Shown here piece after piece: positions 1 through 8,155 of a stretch of 60,676 bases of DNA; within the stretch, counting starts at the first letter, position 1; every line of letters starts with the position of its first letter. The notes below the pieces were generated by a model. That model ran no database searches, had not been told where the DNA came from, and saw nothing but the letters and a program-made list of their open reading frames with translations. Both the position numbers and the translations under genes were made by a program. Where the stretch lies: the NCBI RefSeq assembly GCF_001436455.1, contig NZ_AYYU01000008.1, forward strand, positions 1 through 60,676. The letters run 5' to 3'. This stretch comes from Lactobacillus jensenii DSM 20557. Its GTDB lineage: Bacteria; Bacillota; Bacilli; Lactobacillales; Lactobacillaceae.

Positions 1-28
1 ATCCTTACACAAACTATTTTACGGTCTC
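1..28. repeat. Terminal inverted repeat, left copy (probable IS end)
   Basis: These 28 bases are the exact reverse complement of 60647-60674 at the other end of the window. The sequence (core ACACAAACTATTTTACGG) looks like the tip of an insertion sequence, with the element body lying outside the window. The IS family cannot be fixed from the tip alone. Confidence 0.7.
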
Positions 29-42
29 ATAATACATAATCA

Positions 43-62
43 GTTCTTATGATAATAAGAAC
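43..62. promoter_or_regulatory. Hairpin/dyad in the leader of the MazG-like gene
   Basis: GTTCTTAT and ATAAGAAC form a perfect 8-bp inverted repeat around a GATA tetraloop, 23 bases upstream of the start codon. It could be an RNA hairpin or an operator. The function is not known. Confidence 0.35.
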
Positions 63-85
63 AATTATAGAAAGAAGTATTAAAC

Positions 86-382
86 ATGAATAAATTAGTA
101 CGAGATAAAATACCAGAATTTGTAACTAATGCAAAATTTAGAAAACTCAACCAAGACGAAATTCTTCCAGCACTAAAAAATAAAATTGTAGAAGAAGCTA
201 ATGAAGTAAAAGATGCTACAAGTGAAGAAAATTTAATTGAAGAATTGGCAGATGTTTATACAGTTTTAAAAGCATTTTTAGATTTTAAAGGAATTACTGA
301 AGAAGAGTTATTAAAGGTTGTAAATGATAAGAAAGCATTTAAAGGGGATTTTTCTAAGTTTTTATTTATGGAGAAAAGTTAG
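86..382 (+). CDS. MazG-like nucleotide pyrophosphohydrolase
   Basis: A 98-residue all-alpha protein. The N-terminus MNKLVRDKIPE is typical of small MazG-like/phosphoribosyl-ATP pyrophosphohydrolase-like proteins. The metal-binding pattern is visible: E36-E37-x2-E40 followed by E53-x2-D56. Such enzymes hydrolyse (d)NTPs to monophosphate and pyrophosphate in the cytoplasm, often as house-cleaning enzymes; the substrate here is unknown. The start is the ATG behind AAAGAAG. The gene is monocistronic, close to the IS-like window end, and followed by a strong terminator. It is not HisE: no histidine genes are nearby. Confidence 0.8.
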   Translation: MNKLVRDKIPEFVTNAKFRKLNQDEILPALKNKIVEEANEVKDATSEENLIEELADVYTVLKAFLDFKGITEEELLKVVNDKKAFKGDFSKFLFMEKS

Positions 383-386
383 ATAC

Positions 387-437
387 AAAAAGGTTGATAT
401 TCTTCGTTTTTAAACGTAGACAATATCAACCTTTTTT
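387..437. terminator. Bidirectional intrinsic terminator
   Basis: A 12-bp stem (390-401 with 422-433, AAGGTTGATATT) is flanked by A and T runs on both sides. It can end the MazG-like transcript rightward and the tRNA transcript leftward. Confidence 0.8.
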
Positions 438-449
438 AGCATAAAAATA

Positions 450-523
450 TGACCACGGCCAGAATCGAACTGGCGACCTACTGTTTAGGAGACAGTGGCT
501 CTATCCTACTGAGCTACGTGGCC
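450..523 (-). tRNA. tRNA-Arg (anticodon CCU)
   Basis: The reverse strand folds as a full cloverleaf: acceptor GGCCACG/CGTGGTC, D arm, anticodon stem ACTGT/ACAGT around CTCCTAA, and a TTCGATT T loop. The anticodon CCT reads AGG (arginine). The discriminator base is A at position 450 and CCA is not encoded. It lies downstream of the PTS IIC gene on the same strand. Confidence 0.95.
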
Positions 524-525
524 AA

Positions 526-564
526 GGTACAATATAACTCTATCATACTTTTACTTATTGTACC
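526..564. promoter_or_regulatory. Inverted repeat between the PTS gene and the tRNA
   Basis: GGTACAATA and TATTGTACC form a perfect 9-bp inverted repeat separated by 21 bases, just upstream of the tRNA 5' end (minus strand). There is no T run, so it is not a standard terminator. It may be a tRNA-precursor hairpin or processing element. Confidence 0.35.
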
Positions 565-572
565 CAACTTTT

Positions 573-1910
573 TTAATATTCAAATGAAAAAAGATTACGT
601 TTTTCTTGCTCTTTTGCTATCCTTTCACCAGCCAAAACAAATGGTAACCAAATTAAAATCGCTACTATCATATTTAGCGCTACTAAAGCCAATGCCCTCC
701 AATCATAATTGGTTGCTAAAAAAGCATTTAAAAATGGCGGAATAACATTTGGAACGGAAGTTGAAACTGGCTCAACTAAATGCCAAGCTGTTGCCCAATA
801 GGCCAAGGTAACGTTAGCTATTGGTGCTAAAATAAATGGAATTAAATATACTGGATTTAGAACCAATGGCAATCCCCAGACTATTGGATCATTTATATTA
901 AAAAATCCCGGTCCAATAGCTATCTTAGCTAAAGTTCTGAAATCACTTCGTTTTGAAATCAGCAATATTAACAGAATTAAAACTAAGGTATCCCCAGTTC
1001 CACCAATCCAGCTATAGATGTCAAAGGAATTTCTAGTCCATAAATAACGAACTGCATGTCCTGACTTTACTGCTGCCAAATTTGCATTCTGAGGAGTAAG
1101 CCATATTGAATCAATAACTGGTACTAATACACTCATCCCATTAATGCCGAAGAAATAAAACGCGTGTAATAAAAATGTGATTAATAATACTATTCCAAAG
1201 CCCTGCCCCATTTTAGTCAAAGGATTTTGAATAGTAGTTAATAGCCAATTTCCAAAATAAGTTCCAGTTACCATTTGGAAAATATAATTAATTGCCCCAA
1301 TAACACTCAAACTAATAATCATCGGTATCAAGGCAATAAAAGCAGCTTCCTCAGCATGGGGCATATATGAACTAAATCGCAATGTTAATCTAGCTTTGGT
1401 CATTAATATAAAAATTGCTAGTCCAGCTGCTCCAAAAATAAGTGATGTAAACAACCCTAAACTCGAAAGTTGGCTAGTATTAAAAGCATTTTTTATTGAA
1501 ACTTCATCACCATTGAGATTTAATTTCACAACATTAGCTATGCTCATCAAATAACAGCCTAACGATGTTATCGCTCCAGCAAGCCGATTAACTTCAAAGC
1601 TTCTCGCTAATTGATAACCCCAAGCTAAAGCAAAATATATTGAAAACAGTTTAAAAGTACCTTGATAAATTAGATTGGAAATATTAACTACCGGCATTAG
1701 AGCATATGTAATAGCTCCTAAGCCTAATTCCGCTTTAGCAGCATTAATTAAACCAGGAATTAATACCGTCAAAGAACCCACAATACTGATTGGCATTACT
1801 GAAATAAAAGCATCCCTTAAAGCAACTAACCAACGCCACTTGGCCATAGTAGTTGCTAATGGAAGTACCCAGCGCTCTAAAAAATAGATAAATCTTTTTG
1901 TAATTCCCAC
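573..1910 (-). CDS. PTS sugar transporter subunit IIC (lactose/cellobiose type)
   Basis: A 445-residue polytopic membrane protein of the CelB/EIIC family, with about ten hydrophobic segments and the N-terminal pattern of cellobiose-type IIC proteins (FLERWVLPLA). IIC forms the sugar channel; phosphate comes from IIA and IIB, neither of which is encoded nearby, so it must share them with another PTS. The start is a GTG overlapping the helicase stop codon (TAGTG), which suggests translational coupling. The sugar is not predictable. It is last of a three-gene operon with a DEAD-box helicase and a GH25-like protein, an unusual partnership. Confidence 0.85.
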   Translation of the reverse strand: MGITKRFIYFLERWVLPLATTMAKWRWLVALRDAFISVMPISIVGSLTVLIPGLINAAKAELGLGAITYALMPVVNISNLIYQGTFKLFSIYFALAWGYQLARSFEVNRLAGAITSLGCYLMSIANVVKLNLNGDEVSIKNAFNTSQLSSLGLFTSLIFGAAGLAIFILMTKARLTLRFSSYMPHAEEAAFIALIPMIISLSVIGAINYIFQMVTGTYFGNWLLTTIQNPLTKMGQGFGIVLLITFLLHAFYFFGINGMSVLVPVIDSIWLTPQNANLAAVKSGHAVRYLWTRNSFDIYSWIGGTGDTLVLILLILLISKRSDFRTLAKIAIGPGFFNINDPIVWGLPLVLNPVYLIPFILAPIANVTLAYWATAWHLVEPVSTSVPNVIPPFLNAFLATNYDWRALALVALNMIVAILIWLPFVLAGERIAKEQEKRNLFSFEY

Positions 1911-3136
1911 TACTTTTTCTCTTTTCTGGGATGATATCCCTTATTTTTTTGATTTCTTTTACGCTTTTTGTGATGCTTTTTCGCTTTCTTAACTTCATTA
2001 GAAACAGCCTTTTCTAGTTGTTTCTTTTCTGTCTTTTTAGGCTTTTCAGTTGATAAACCAAATCCTTTAAAATAGACTTGCTTTAAATCAATATCCGAAA
2101 GTAATTTACGCATATCCCGTAAATCATGATCATCACCCAAGGTCACAACAAAACCATCATGGCCCATTCGTCCAGTTCTACCGGCACGGTGTAAATACGT
2201 GTTTTCATCTTCAGGCAATTCATAATTAACCACGTAAGTTAATTTAGGAATATCAAGACCACGTGCTGCCAAATCAGTCGCTAAAAGCAAACGTGTTTTA
2301 CCAGCAACTAAATCATTAATAGCTTTTTGACGTCTAGTTTTAGGTTGATTATTTGTTAATAAGTCAAATTTAGTCTGTGAATGGCTAAAAATTCTAGCAA
2401 ATTTTTCTAAAGTTTCATTAGAATCAAAAAATAAGATTCCTTTAAAGCCATCTAACTTTACCAATCGTTGCAAGAATTGAATCTTATACCGATTAGTTAC
2501 TTTTAAGAAATAGTGTTCAACTGGGCTTTTTTGTTCTGGTCGAACATCAATCAAGAAGAAGTTAGTTGCAAATAACTCTTCAGCTTCTTGAGTTACGCTA
2601 CTTTCAGTTGCCCCAAATAAAACCACTTGACTAGTAGTTGGTAAATTTTGTCCCAGGCTAGAAAGCAATTCCAACTTAGTAAATTCTAAAATATCATCAG
2701 CTTCATCAATAACCAATTTTTGAATTTTACTAAGCTTAATCTTATTATCTGAAAATAAATCAAAAAAACGTCCTGGTGTTACAACTAAAATTTCTGGCTT
2801 CCTCTTTTTGAGTTGCTCAATTTGTCTGCTTCGGTTACCACTACCTACTAAAGCCAAAACATTCAAACCAAGTGCTAAAGCATACGGACGAATAGCATTT
2901 CTAGTTTGAATTGCTAATTCAGTAGTTGGTTCAAAAATCACTACACTCGCATCATCGCCAGGCTTAGTAGTTTCTAACAAAGGTAAACTGTAAGCCAAAG
3001 TTTTTCCTGTTCCTGTTTTGGCTAACCCTATAACATTTGAACCGCTTTTAAGACTTTCATAACTAGCTTTTTGAATCAAAGTAGGATTAATTTTTCCTTC
3101 TTTATTCAAAACTGTTTGAATTTTTTCTGAATACAT
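1910..3136 (-). CDS. DEAD-box ATP-dependent RNA helicase
   Basis: A 408-residue two-RecA-domain helicase. Motifs seen in order: Walker A AKTGTGKT (39-46), Ia PTTELA (70-75, usually PTRELA), TPGR (120-123), DEAD (144-147), GAT (175-177, usually SAT), and in the second domain ARGLDIP and HRAGRTGRMG. The C-terminal tail is very Lys/Arg-rich, as in RNA-binding DEAD proteins. Family role: RNA remodelling in ribosome assembly, decay or cold adaptation. The start codon overlaps the upstream stop (TAATG), and the downstream PTS gene overlaps its own stop. Confidence 0.9.
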   Translation of the reverse strand: MYSEKIQTVLNKEGKINPTLIQKASYESLKSGSNVIGLAKTGTGKTLAYSLPLLETTKPGDDASVVIFEPTTELAIQTRNAIRPYALALGLNVLALVGSGNRSRQIEQLKKRKPEILVVTPGRFFDLFSDNKIKLSKIQKLVIDEADDILEFTKLELLSSLGQNLPTTSQVVLFGATESSVTQEAEELFATNFFLIDVRPEQKSPVEHYFLKVTNRYKIQFLQRLVKLDGFKGILFFDSNETLEKFARIFSHSQTKFDLLTNNQPKTRRQKAINDLVAGKTRLLLATDLAARGLDIPKLTYVVNYELPEDENTYLHRAGRTGRMGHDGFVVTLGDDHDLRDMRKLLSDIDLKQVYFKGFGLSTEKPKKTEKKQLEKAVSNEVKKAKKHHKKRKRNQKNKGYHPRKEKK

Positions 3137-3849
3137 TATTGTGTTAAATCTCCATAAAGTTGTTTATATTGACCCATTGTACCGTTATATGCATACATTT
3201 CAACGTCATACTCCATTGCTTCTACATTCTTTACATGACCTTTATTCGTATAGCGCCAAAACGCATATTGTAACTTATTCGGGGCCCGATTATCTGTAGA
3301 CATAAATTTAGTGGAAATTGGGAAGTATTTTTTGTATTTAATACTTCCTTGAACCATAACACTTTTTCCATCTTTCAAAAATAAAGTGGCTAATTGCCCC
3401 ATATGTTTCCAAAAAGATAATTTATTACTATTACTCCCCGGAGCAGCTTCTAGCAAAATTGGCAGACTTCCAGTGTTAGAATTGGTCTTTTTATTAAAAT
3501 ATCTATACTGAGCCTTAACAGTTGATTCATCACTAAAATATAGAACACTTCCAAAAGCTAAATTAGTTCCCTGAATTTGACTGCGATAACGATCATACTC
3601 ATCATCAAAATAAGATTTCCCTTGTGTAGCTCGTAAATAGACGAATGAAATTCCTGCTGCTTGCAACTTGTGTAAGTCAACCGAGTCGCGATATTGATCA
3701 AGCTTGACCCCAACCACACTTAAATTTGAACCAGTTGGCAAGGTTGTTCTTTTGGGTAATGAACGATATGCAAAAAACAAGGCACAAATTACACAAATGA
3801 GACTAATAATAATTAATGGTAATGTAGAACGATGTCGAAAATGTGGCAC
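3136..3849 (-). CDS. Membrane-anchored GH25-like protein with degenerate active site
   Basis: I place the start at the GTG at 3849, seven bases after TAGGAGGA, rather than at the ATG at 3879; this gives 237 residues. One membrane segment (about residues 9-28) is followed by an extracellular GH25 lysozyme-like barrel: strand 1 Asp51 (VKLDQYRD), RATQG (73-77) where active enzymes have KATEG, and LLEAA (132-136) where active enzymes have an LDVE-like DxE. The catalytic Glu is therefore absent and the protein may be a non-catalytic wall-binding version. First gene of the operon with the helicase and PTS IIC. Confidence 0.7.
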   Translation of the reverse strand: MPHFRHRSTLPLIIISLICVICALFFAYRSLPKRTTLPTGSNLSVVGVKLDQYRDSVDLHKLQAAGISFVYLRATQGKSYFDDEYDRYRSQIQGTNLAFGSVLYFSDESTVKAQYRYFNKKTNSNTGSLPILLEAAPGSNSNKLSFWKHMGQLATLFLKDGKSVMVQGSIKYKKYFPISTKFMSTDNRAPNKLQYAFWRYTNKGHVKNVEAMEYDVEMYAYNGTMGQYKQLYGDLTQ

Positions 3850-3967
3850 AATAAATCCTCCTAGAAACATTTTAACCAATATTTCTAGCTATACCAAGAC
3901 TTTGTGTGGTTTATCTAGTATAATTTCAATATACTTCATTATTAACTAATTAAAAGAGGAGAAAAAA

Positions 3968-5263
3968 TTGAAAAAAGAAATTACCTTTGCCCAAGGCCTC
4001 GCAACACTAGTTGGTAGCGTCATTGGGGCCGGTGTATTTTTTAAAATAGGAACAATCAGTCATCAAACTAACTCTGCTGGATTAACAATATTTGTCTGGC
4101 TTTTGGCTGGATTTTTATCACTTGCATCTGGATTAACTATAGCAGAAGTCGCTGCAGAATTACCTGTAAATGGATCAATTCAATATTTAGAATACACTTA
4201 TGGTAGCATCTGGGGCTTTCTATTCGGTTGGGCGCAAATTATTGTTTACTTCCCAGCTGAAGCTGGGGCCAGCAGCTCAATTTTTGGTACGCAAGCTAGC
4301 AACCTCTTTGGAAATAAAATTGCTGCTCTACCAATTTCATTGTGCATGATAACTTTTATTTTCTTGACTAATCTTTTAGGGACCAAATTTTCAAGTAAGT
4401 TACAATCAATTGTTACTGTCATTAAAGTTATCCCACTTATTTTAATCATCATCTTTGGCTTAATGGCTCCTGAACAACATTTCAGTTTTACTAGCTTTGC
4501 TTCAAAAAATGCTGTTCCTTTAGTAACTGCTATTAGTGGTGGTTTACTATCTGCTCTTTTTGCATTCGATGGCTGGGTCAGCGTGACTAATTTAGCTGGA
4601 GATTTAAAAAATCCCCAAAAAGATATGGCTAAAATTCTAATTTGGGGATTGGGAATTGTCACTGCAATTTACGTTTTGGTTAACTTTGTATTTTTAAAAA
4701 TATTGCCATTCAACAGTATTTTCGGTAACCAAAATACCGCTTTTAATACTAGCATTAAGCTATTTGGCAATATGGGTGGTAAACTAGTCACAATTGGAAT
4801 TTTAATTTCTTGTTATGGAGCAGCTAATGCTTTCATGCTTACAGGTATGAGAGCTCCGTATATTTTAGCTCAAAATAACTTATTACCATTTTCTAAAAAA
4901 TTTAAGCAAGCTAATAAAAAAACTGGTGTACCTGTTTGGGGAGCAGTTACAATCTGGATTATTACAATGCTCATGATTAGTTTAGGTAATTTCGATATTT
5001 TAACAGATATGCTGGTATTCGTAATGTGGTTTTTTACGATTATGTTAACACTTTGCCAGCCTGTTTTACGTCGTCGTAAGCCTAATCTCAAGCGACCATT
5101 TAAAGTGCCATTTTATCCAATTACACCAATAATTGCCTTAGCAGGTGGGATTTTTATCATTATAATGACAATCATTAACCAATTCTGGTTATCATTGATT
5201 GGATCTGGGCTTACTGCATTGGGACTGCCAATCTACTTTTATAAGAAAAAACAGAATAAGTAA
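3968..5263 (+). CDS. APC-family amino acid permease
   Basis: A 431-residue, 12-segment transporter. The first helix has the family's glycine-rich substrate-binding stretch (GSVIGAGVFFKIGTI), and TM6 carries SALFAFDGWVSV. It is close to the LAT/SteT-type branch that exchanges neutral amino acids; the actual substrate is unknown. The start codon is TTG, placed by AGAGGAG five bases upstream. The gene is monocistronic, divergent from the GH25-like operon, and ends at a strong terminator shared with hpt. Confidence 0.85.
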   Translation: MKKEITFAQGLATLVGSVIGAGVFFKIGTISHQTNSAGLTIFVWLLAGFLSLASGLTIAEVAAELPVNGSIQYLEYTYGSIWGFLFGWAQIIVYFPAEAGASSSIFGTQASNLFGNKIAALPISLCMITFIFLTNLLGTKFSSKLQSIVTVIKVIPLILIIIFGLMAPEQHFSFTSFASKNAVPLVTAISGGLLSALFAFDGWVSVTNLAGDLKNPQKDMAKILIWGLGIVTAIYVLVNFVFLKILPFNSIFGNQNTAFNTSIKLFGNMGGKLVTIGILISCYGAANAFMLTGMRAPYILAQNNLLPFSKKFKQANKKTGVPVWGAVTIWIITMLMISLGNFDILTDMLVFVMWFFTIMLTLCQPVLRRRKPNLKRPFKVPFYPITPIIALAGGIFIIIMTIINQFWLSLIGSGLTALGLPIYFYKKKQNK

Positions 5264-5264
5264 T

Positions 5265-5310
5265 AAAAGAGGCTGTATTTCACTTCACCGTGAAATATAG
5301 CCTCTTTATA
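5265..5310. terminator. Bidirectional terminator between permease and hpt
   Basis: A 16-bp stem with one G-T wobble (5268-5283 with 5290-5305) around a TTCACC loop, with A and T runs outside. It serves two convergent genes. Confidence 0.85.
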
Positions 5311-5311
5311 T

Positions 5312-5875
5312 TTATTTATTTGCATATGCTTGAATTACTTCAGGCTTTACGACGCCGATGTATGGAATATTTCTAAACATATTGTAAAAGTCTAATCCAT
5401 ATCCAACAACGAATTGGTTTTCAACTTCAGAGCCATAATAATCAACTGATACATTATCTACTCTTCGTGATGGTTTATTTAAAAGTGCTACACACTTCAC
5501 GCTCTTTGCTCCCAAGCTTATAAAATGTTCTTTCATAAACTTCAAAGTATGACCAGTATCAACAATATCTTCAATAATCAAGATATCCTTGCCCTTTACA
5601 TCAGTAGTGACGTCTTTAACTAATTTAACTTTTCCAGATGATTCTGTACCATTGCCATAACTAGAAACATCAATAAAGTCCATCTTACAACGCACATCCA
5701 TTTCACGAGCAAGATCAGTCATGAAGAAAATTGCACCAGTTAATGCTCCTACTAACACTGGTTCTTTTCCAGCATAATCTTCAGTTAATTGCTTACCTAA
5801 CCGGACACACATTTCGTGAATATCATCACGACTAAATAAAGTACTTTCTAAAATATCTTCGATATTATCTCTCAT
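5312..5875 (-). CDS. hpt: Hypoxanthine phosphoribosyltransferase
   Basis: 187 residues, normal length. The PRPP-binding loop is clear: IEDIVDTGHT (101-110), preceded by the flexible-loop segment SSYGNGTESSG (71-81). It converts hypoxanthine or guanine plus PRPP to IMP or GMP in the cytoplasm. The start ATG follows AAGGATAGG. It stands alone here, not next to tilS or ftsH where it is often found in Firmicutes. It complements the adenine deaminase and IMP dehydrogenase elsewhere in the window in purine salvage. Confidence 0.93.
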   Translation of the reverse strand: MRDNIEDILESTLFSRDDIHEMCVRLGKQLTEDYAGKEPVLVGALTGAIFFMTDLAREMDVRCKMDFIDVSSYGNGTESSGKVKLVKDVTTDVKGKDILIIEDIVDTGHTLKFMKEHFISLGAKSVKCVALLNKPSRRVDNVSVDYYGSEVENQFVVGYGLDFYNMFRNIPYIGVVKPEVIQAYANK

Positions 5876-5930
5876 TACTAACCTATCCTTGAATCCTTAT
5901 CTATCAATACTATTTAAATTAATAATAACA

Positions 5931-5960
5931 AAAAAAGCACTAATTTGTCAGTGCTTTTTT
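5931..5960 (-). terminator. Terminator of the CNNM/CBS gene
   Basis: AAAAAGCACT pairs with AGTGCTTTTT (5932-5941 with 5950-5959) with an 8-base loop. It lies just after the stop codon of the gene to its right. Confidence 0.8.
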
Positions 5961-5967
5961 ATGAATA

Positions 5968-7308
5968 TTATTCCGTAGTTTTAGAATTATCATTCAGTTT
6001 TTCAACATTGAACCATCTCATGAAGCCTTGCTCAATTTCAGCAACTTCAAATTTATAGCCTTCAACAGTTACACTATCACCTTTTTTCAAATCTGGATAG
6101 TGTTCCATCATATAACCACCAATTGTGATTATATCGCTATCTTGAAAGGCTTTAAGCTTTTTATGATAAAATCTTTCAAAGTCATATAAAGTGGTTTTCC
6201 CTGAAACACGGACTTTGCCATCCTTATCTCGGATAATATATTCATCAGAAACGTCATCGATTTCATCTTTAATTGATCCAAAAAGCTCTTCATAAATATC
6301 CTTATCAGTAACAATCCCACTAGTTCCACCATATTCGTCAACAACTAAAACGATTGGAGTATGTTTTTGAATCATTAATTGTAGAATATCTTGAATTGGC
6401 ATTGATTCTGGTACTGTAATGATAGCACGAATCAATCTACTTAATGAAGCATTATTTCCCTCATTGCTCTGCTCTACAATATCGTAAGCATAAACATAAC
6501 CTACAACATCATCCTTATCATTATCACGAACAACAGGGAATCGACTAAAGCCTTCATCCAAATATAATTTTAAAGCAGTCTTAACAGTATCAGTAGCATC
6601 AAGAACAGTTAATCTTGTTCTATCAGTCATAATATCTTTAGCTACTTTATCATTTAACTCAAAAGCCCGCTCCATATATTTCAAGTCTTCTTTATCAAGA
6701 GCACCACCTGTTACAGCTAAGCGTGATAACTTAATAATTTCTGACTGTGAATAAATTTCATTTTCTTCAGCTGCTTCCTTAAAGCCCATTAACTTTAAGA
6801 CACCATTAGAGCTAGTATTAAGAATCCAAACAAATGGATAAACCAAGGTATGGAAACATTTAAGTGGAGTTACAATTACCATTAACATTTTTACTGGCAT
6901 ATCAATAGCTATATTTTTAGGAACAATTTCCGTAAAAACAACTTCTAAATAAGTTAACAGCAATACGCCCAGTACTGCCCCAATAGATTTAGCTAAGGAT
7001 TCACTAAGTGGACTAATTTTTAATCCTCTAATGATAAGTTCTGATAGAGTATCCGTGGAGAACCAACCTAAAACAACCCCAACTAAAGTAGTACCTACTT
7101 GTGTGGTTGATAGATACTCATTAAGGTTTCTAACCATATGCAAAGCTCGTTTGAGCTTTTTCAAATTTCCTTCTTTGTTAGCAATCATGTCTTCAAGCTG
7201 GCTAGGTCTCGTCTGAACAAGTGCAAACTCGGAAATAACAAAAAATGTAGCAAATCCAAAAATAATAAGTGTAGCGACTAAATTAGTCACTATCTGACTA
7301 GTATCCAA
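5968..7308 (-). CDS. HlyC/CorC (CNNM) family membrane protein with CBS pair
   Basis: 446 residues: an N-terminal DUF21/CNNM membrane domain with several hydrophobic helices (about 1-190), a CBS pair (MTDRTRLTVLDAT and IQDILQLMIQKH segments, about 200-340), and a C-terminal CorC_HlyC domain (about 355-435). Family members are linked to magnesium or cobalt homeostasis; the old name hemolysin is misleading. The start codon is TTG (LDTSQIV), with AAAGGTGAT ten bases upstream. Monocistronic, with its own terminator. Confidence 0.88.
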   Translation of the reverse strand: MDTSQIVTNLVATLIIFGFATFFVISEFALVQTRPSQLEDMIANKEGNLKKLKRALHMVRNLNEYLSTTQVGTTLVGVVLGWFSTDTLSELIIRGLKISPLSESLAKSIGAVLGVLLLTYLEVVFTEIVPKNIAIDMPVKMLMVIVTPLKCFHTLVYPFVWILNTSSNGVLKLMGFKEAAEENEIYSQSEIIKLSRLAVTGGALDKEDLKYMERAFELNDKVAKDIMTDRTRLTVLDATDTVKTALKLYLDEGFSRFPVVRDNDKDDVVGYVYAYDIVEQSNEGNNASLSRLIRAIITVPESMPIQDILQLMIQKHTPIVLVVDEYGGTSGIVTDKDIYEELFGSIKDEIDDVSDEYIIRDKDGKVRVSGKTTLYDFERFYHKKLKAFQDSDIITIGGYMMEHYPDLKKGDSVTVEGYKFEVAEIEQGFMRWFNVEKLNDNSKTTE

Positions 7309-7374
7309 TTTTTATATCACCTTTAAAAATAAAAATTATAATAAACTATTTATATTTTACCATTAGCTAGACTT

Positions 7375-8031
7375 TTATTTAATTAATTTGAAAATTTTAT
7401 CGAATGGAACTCTACCAGGAATATAAGTTGGAGAATTCACCTCAGCTGCTTTATCAGCATAACCAATCGCAATAGCCATACCAATTGCTTCATCATCTGG
7501 AATATTAGTATATTTTCTAATTAAATCAGGATATGCAACTAATGAATGAGCTGGCATCGTATCAAGCCCGCGATTAATTGCTAAAAGCATAATACTCTGA
7601 GCAAAAATACCTAAATCAAAAACTGACCATGCTGGTGATTTTTTTGGTATTGTCAAAAAAATAATCGCAGGAGCATAAAACATGTTATTATTGGCATTCT
7701 CAAATAATTCTGTCTTATTATGCAAAAAGTAAGTAACAAAAGCCCCCATATTAGACATGTTTTGACTAGGAAAAGTAGACCAATCAATTGACAACATTGT
7801 TGAAAAGTCTTCACTAACAGGAACTTTACGTGCAATATAAGCTTTATTTTCACGTTTCAGTTTTAATAAAGCGCCTCCAGTAATTGCATATGCTCTCCAT
7901 GGTTGGGAATTAAGCAATGAGGGAGATTGTTGAGCTTTTTTGATAATCTCTTTGATTAACTCATCATCAACCTTGCGAGTTGAAAATTTACGAGTTGCAC
8001 GCTCTTTATTAAACACCTCTTCAAAATCCAT
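7375..8031 (-). CDS. Nitroreductase family FMN oxidoreductase
   Basis: 218 residues from the ATG at 8031 (MDFEEVF), which has TTGGAGAG nine bases upstream; a TTG at 8046 would use the Shine-Dalgarno itself as coding sequence. The N-terminal RATRKFSTRKV and QSPSLLNSQPWRAYAI segments are the family's FMN-binding signature, and AIGYAD near the end is also typical. Such enzymes reduce nitro compounds, quinones or flavins with NAD(P)H. The substrate is not known. Monocistronic. Confidence 0.9.
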   Translation of the reverse strand: MDFEEVFNKERATRKFSTRKVDDELIKEIIKKAQQSPSLLNSQPWRAYAITGGALLKLKRENKAYIARKVPVSEDFSTMLSIDWSTFPSQNMSNMGAFVTYFLHNKTELFENANNNMFYAPAIIFLTIPKKSPAWSVFDLGIFAQSIMLLAINRGLDTMPAHSLVAYPDLIRKYTNIPDDEAIGMAIAIGYADKAAEVNSPTYIPGRVPFDKIFKLIK

Positions 8032-8111
8032 AATATATCTCTCCAATCAAGTTACACTTTCAACTTATATTATAAGAAAAATGATTGTAGTTTACTAATA
8101 TTTTCATCAAC

Positions 8112-8141
8112 AAAAAAGCGCCTGACCAAAAGTCAGACACT
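8112..8141 (-). terminator. Terminator of the phosphoketolase gene
   Basis: On the minus strand AGTGTCTGAC pairs with GTCAGGCGCT (two G-T pairs), followed by TTTTTT. It lies 15 bases past the phosphoketolase stop. Confidence 0.75.
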
Positions 8142-8155
8142 TAATATTTTCAGAC

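Noticed and set aside
449-745. A 98-codon plus-strand frame over the tRNA and PTS gene end
   Set aside because: It crosses a well-formed tRNA-Arg and the end of a PTS gene and has no ribosome-binding site.
3847-3879. ATG at 3879 as the start of the GH25-like gene
   Set aside because: The GTG at 3849 has a strong TAGGAGGA at ideal distance, whereas the ATG would code through that site.
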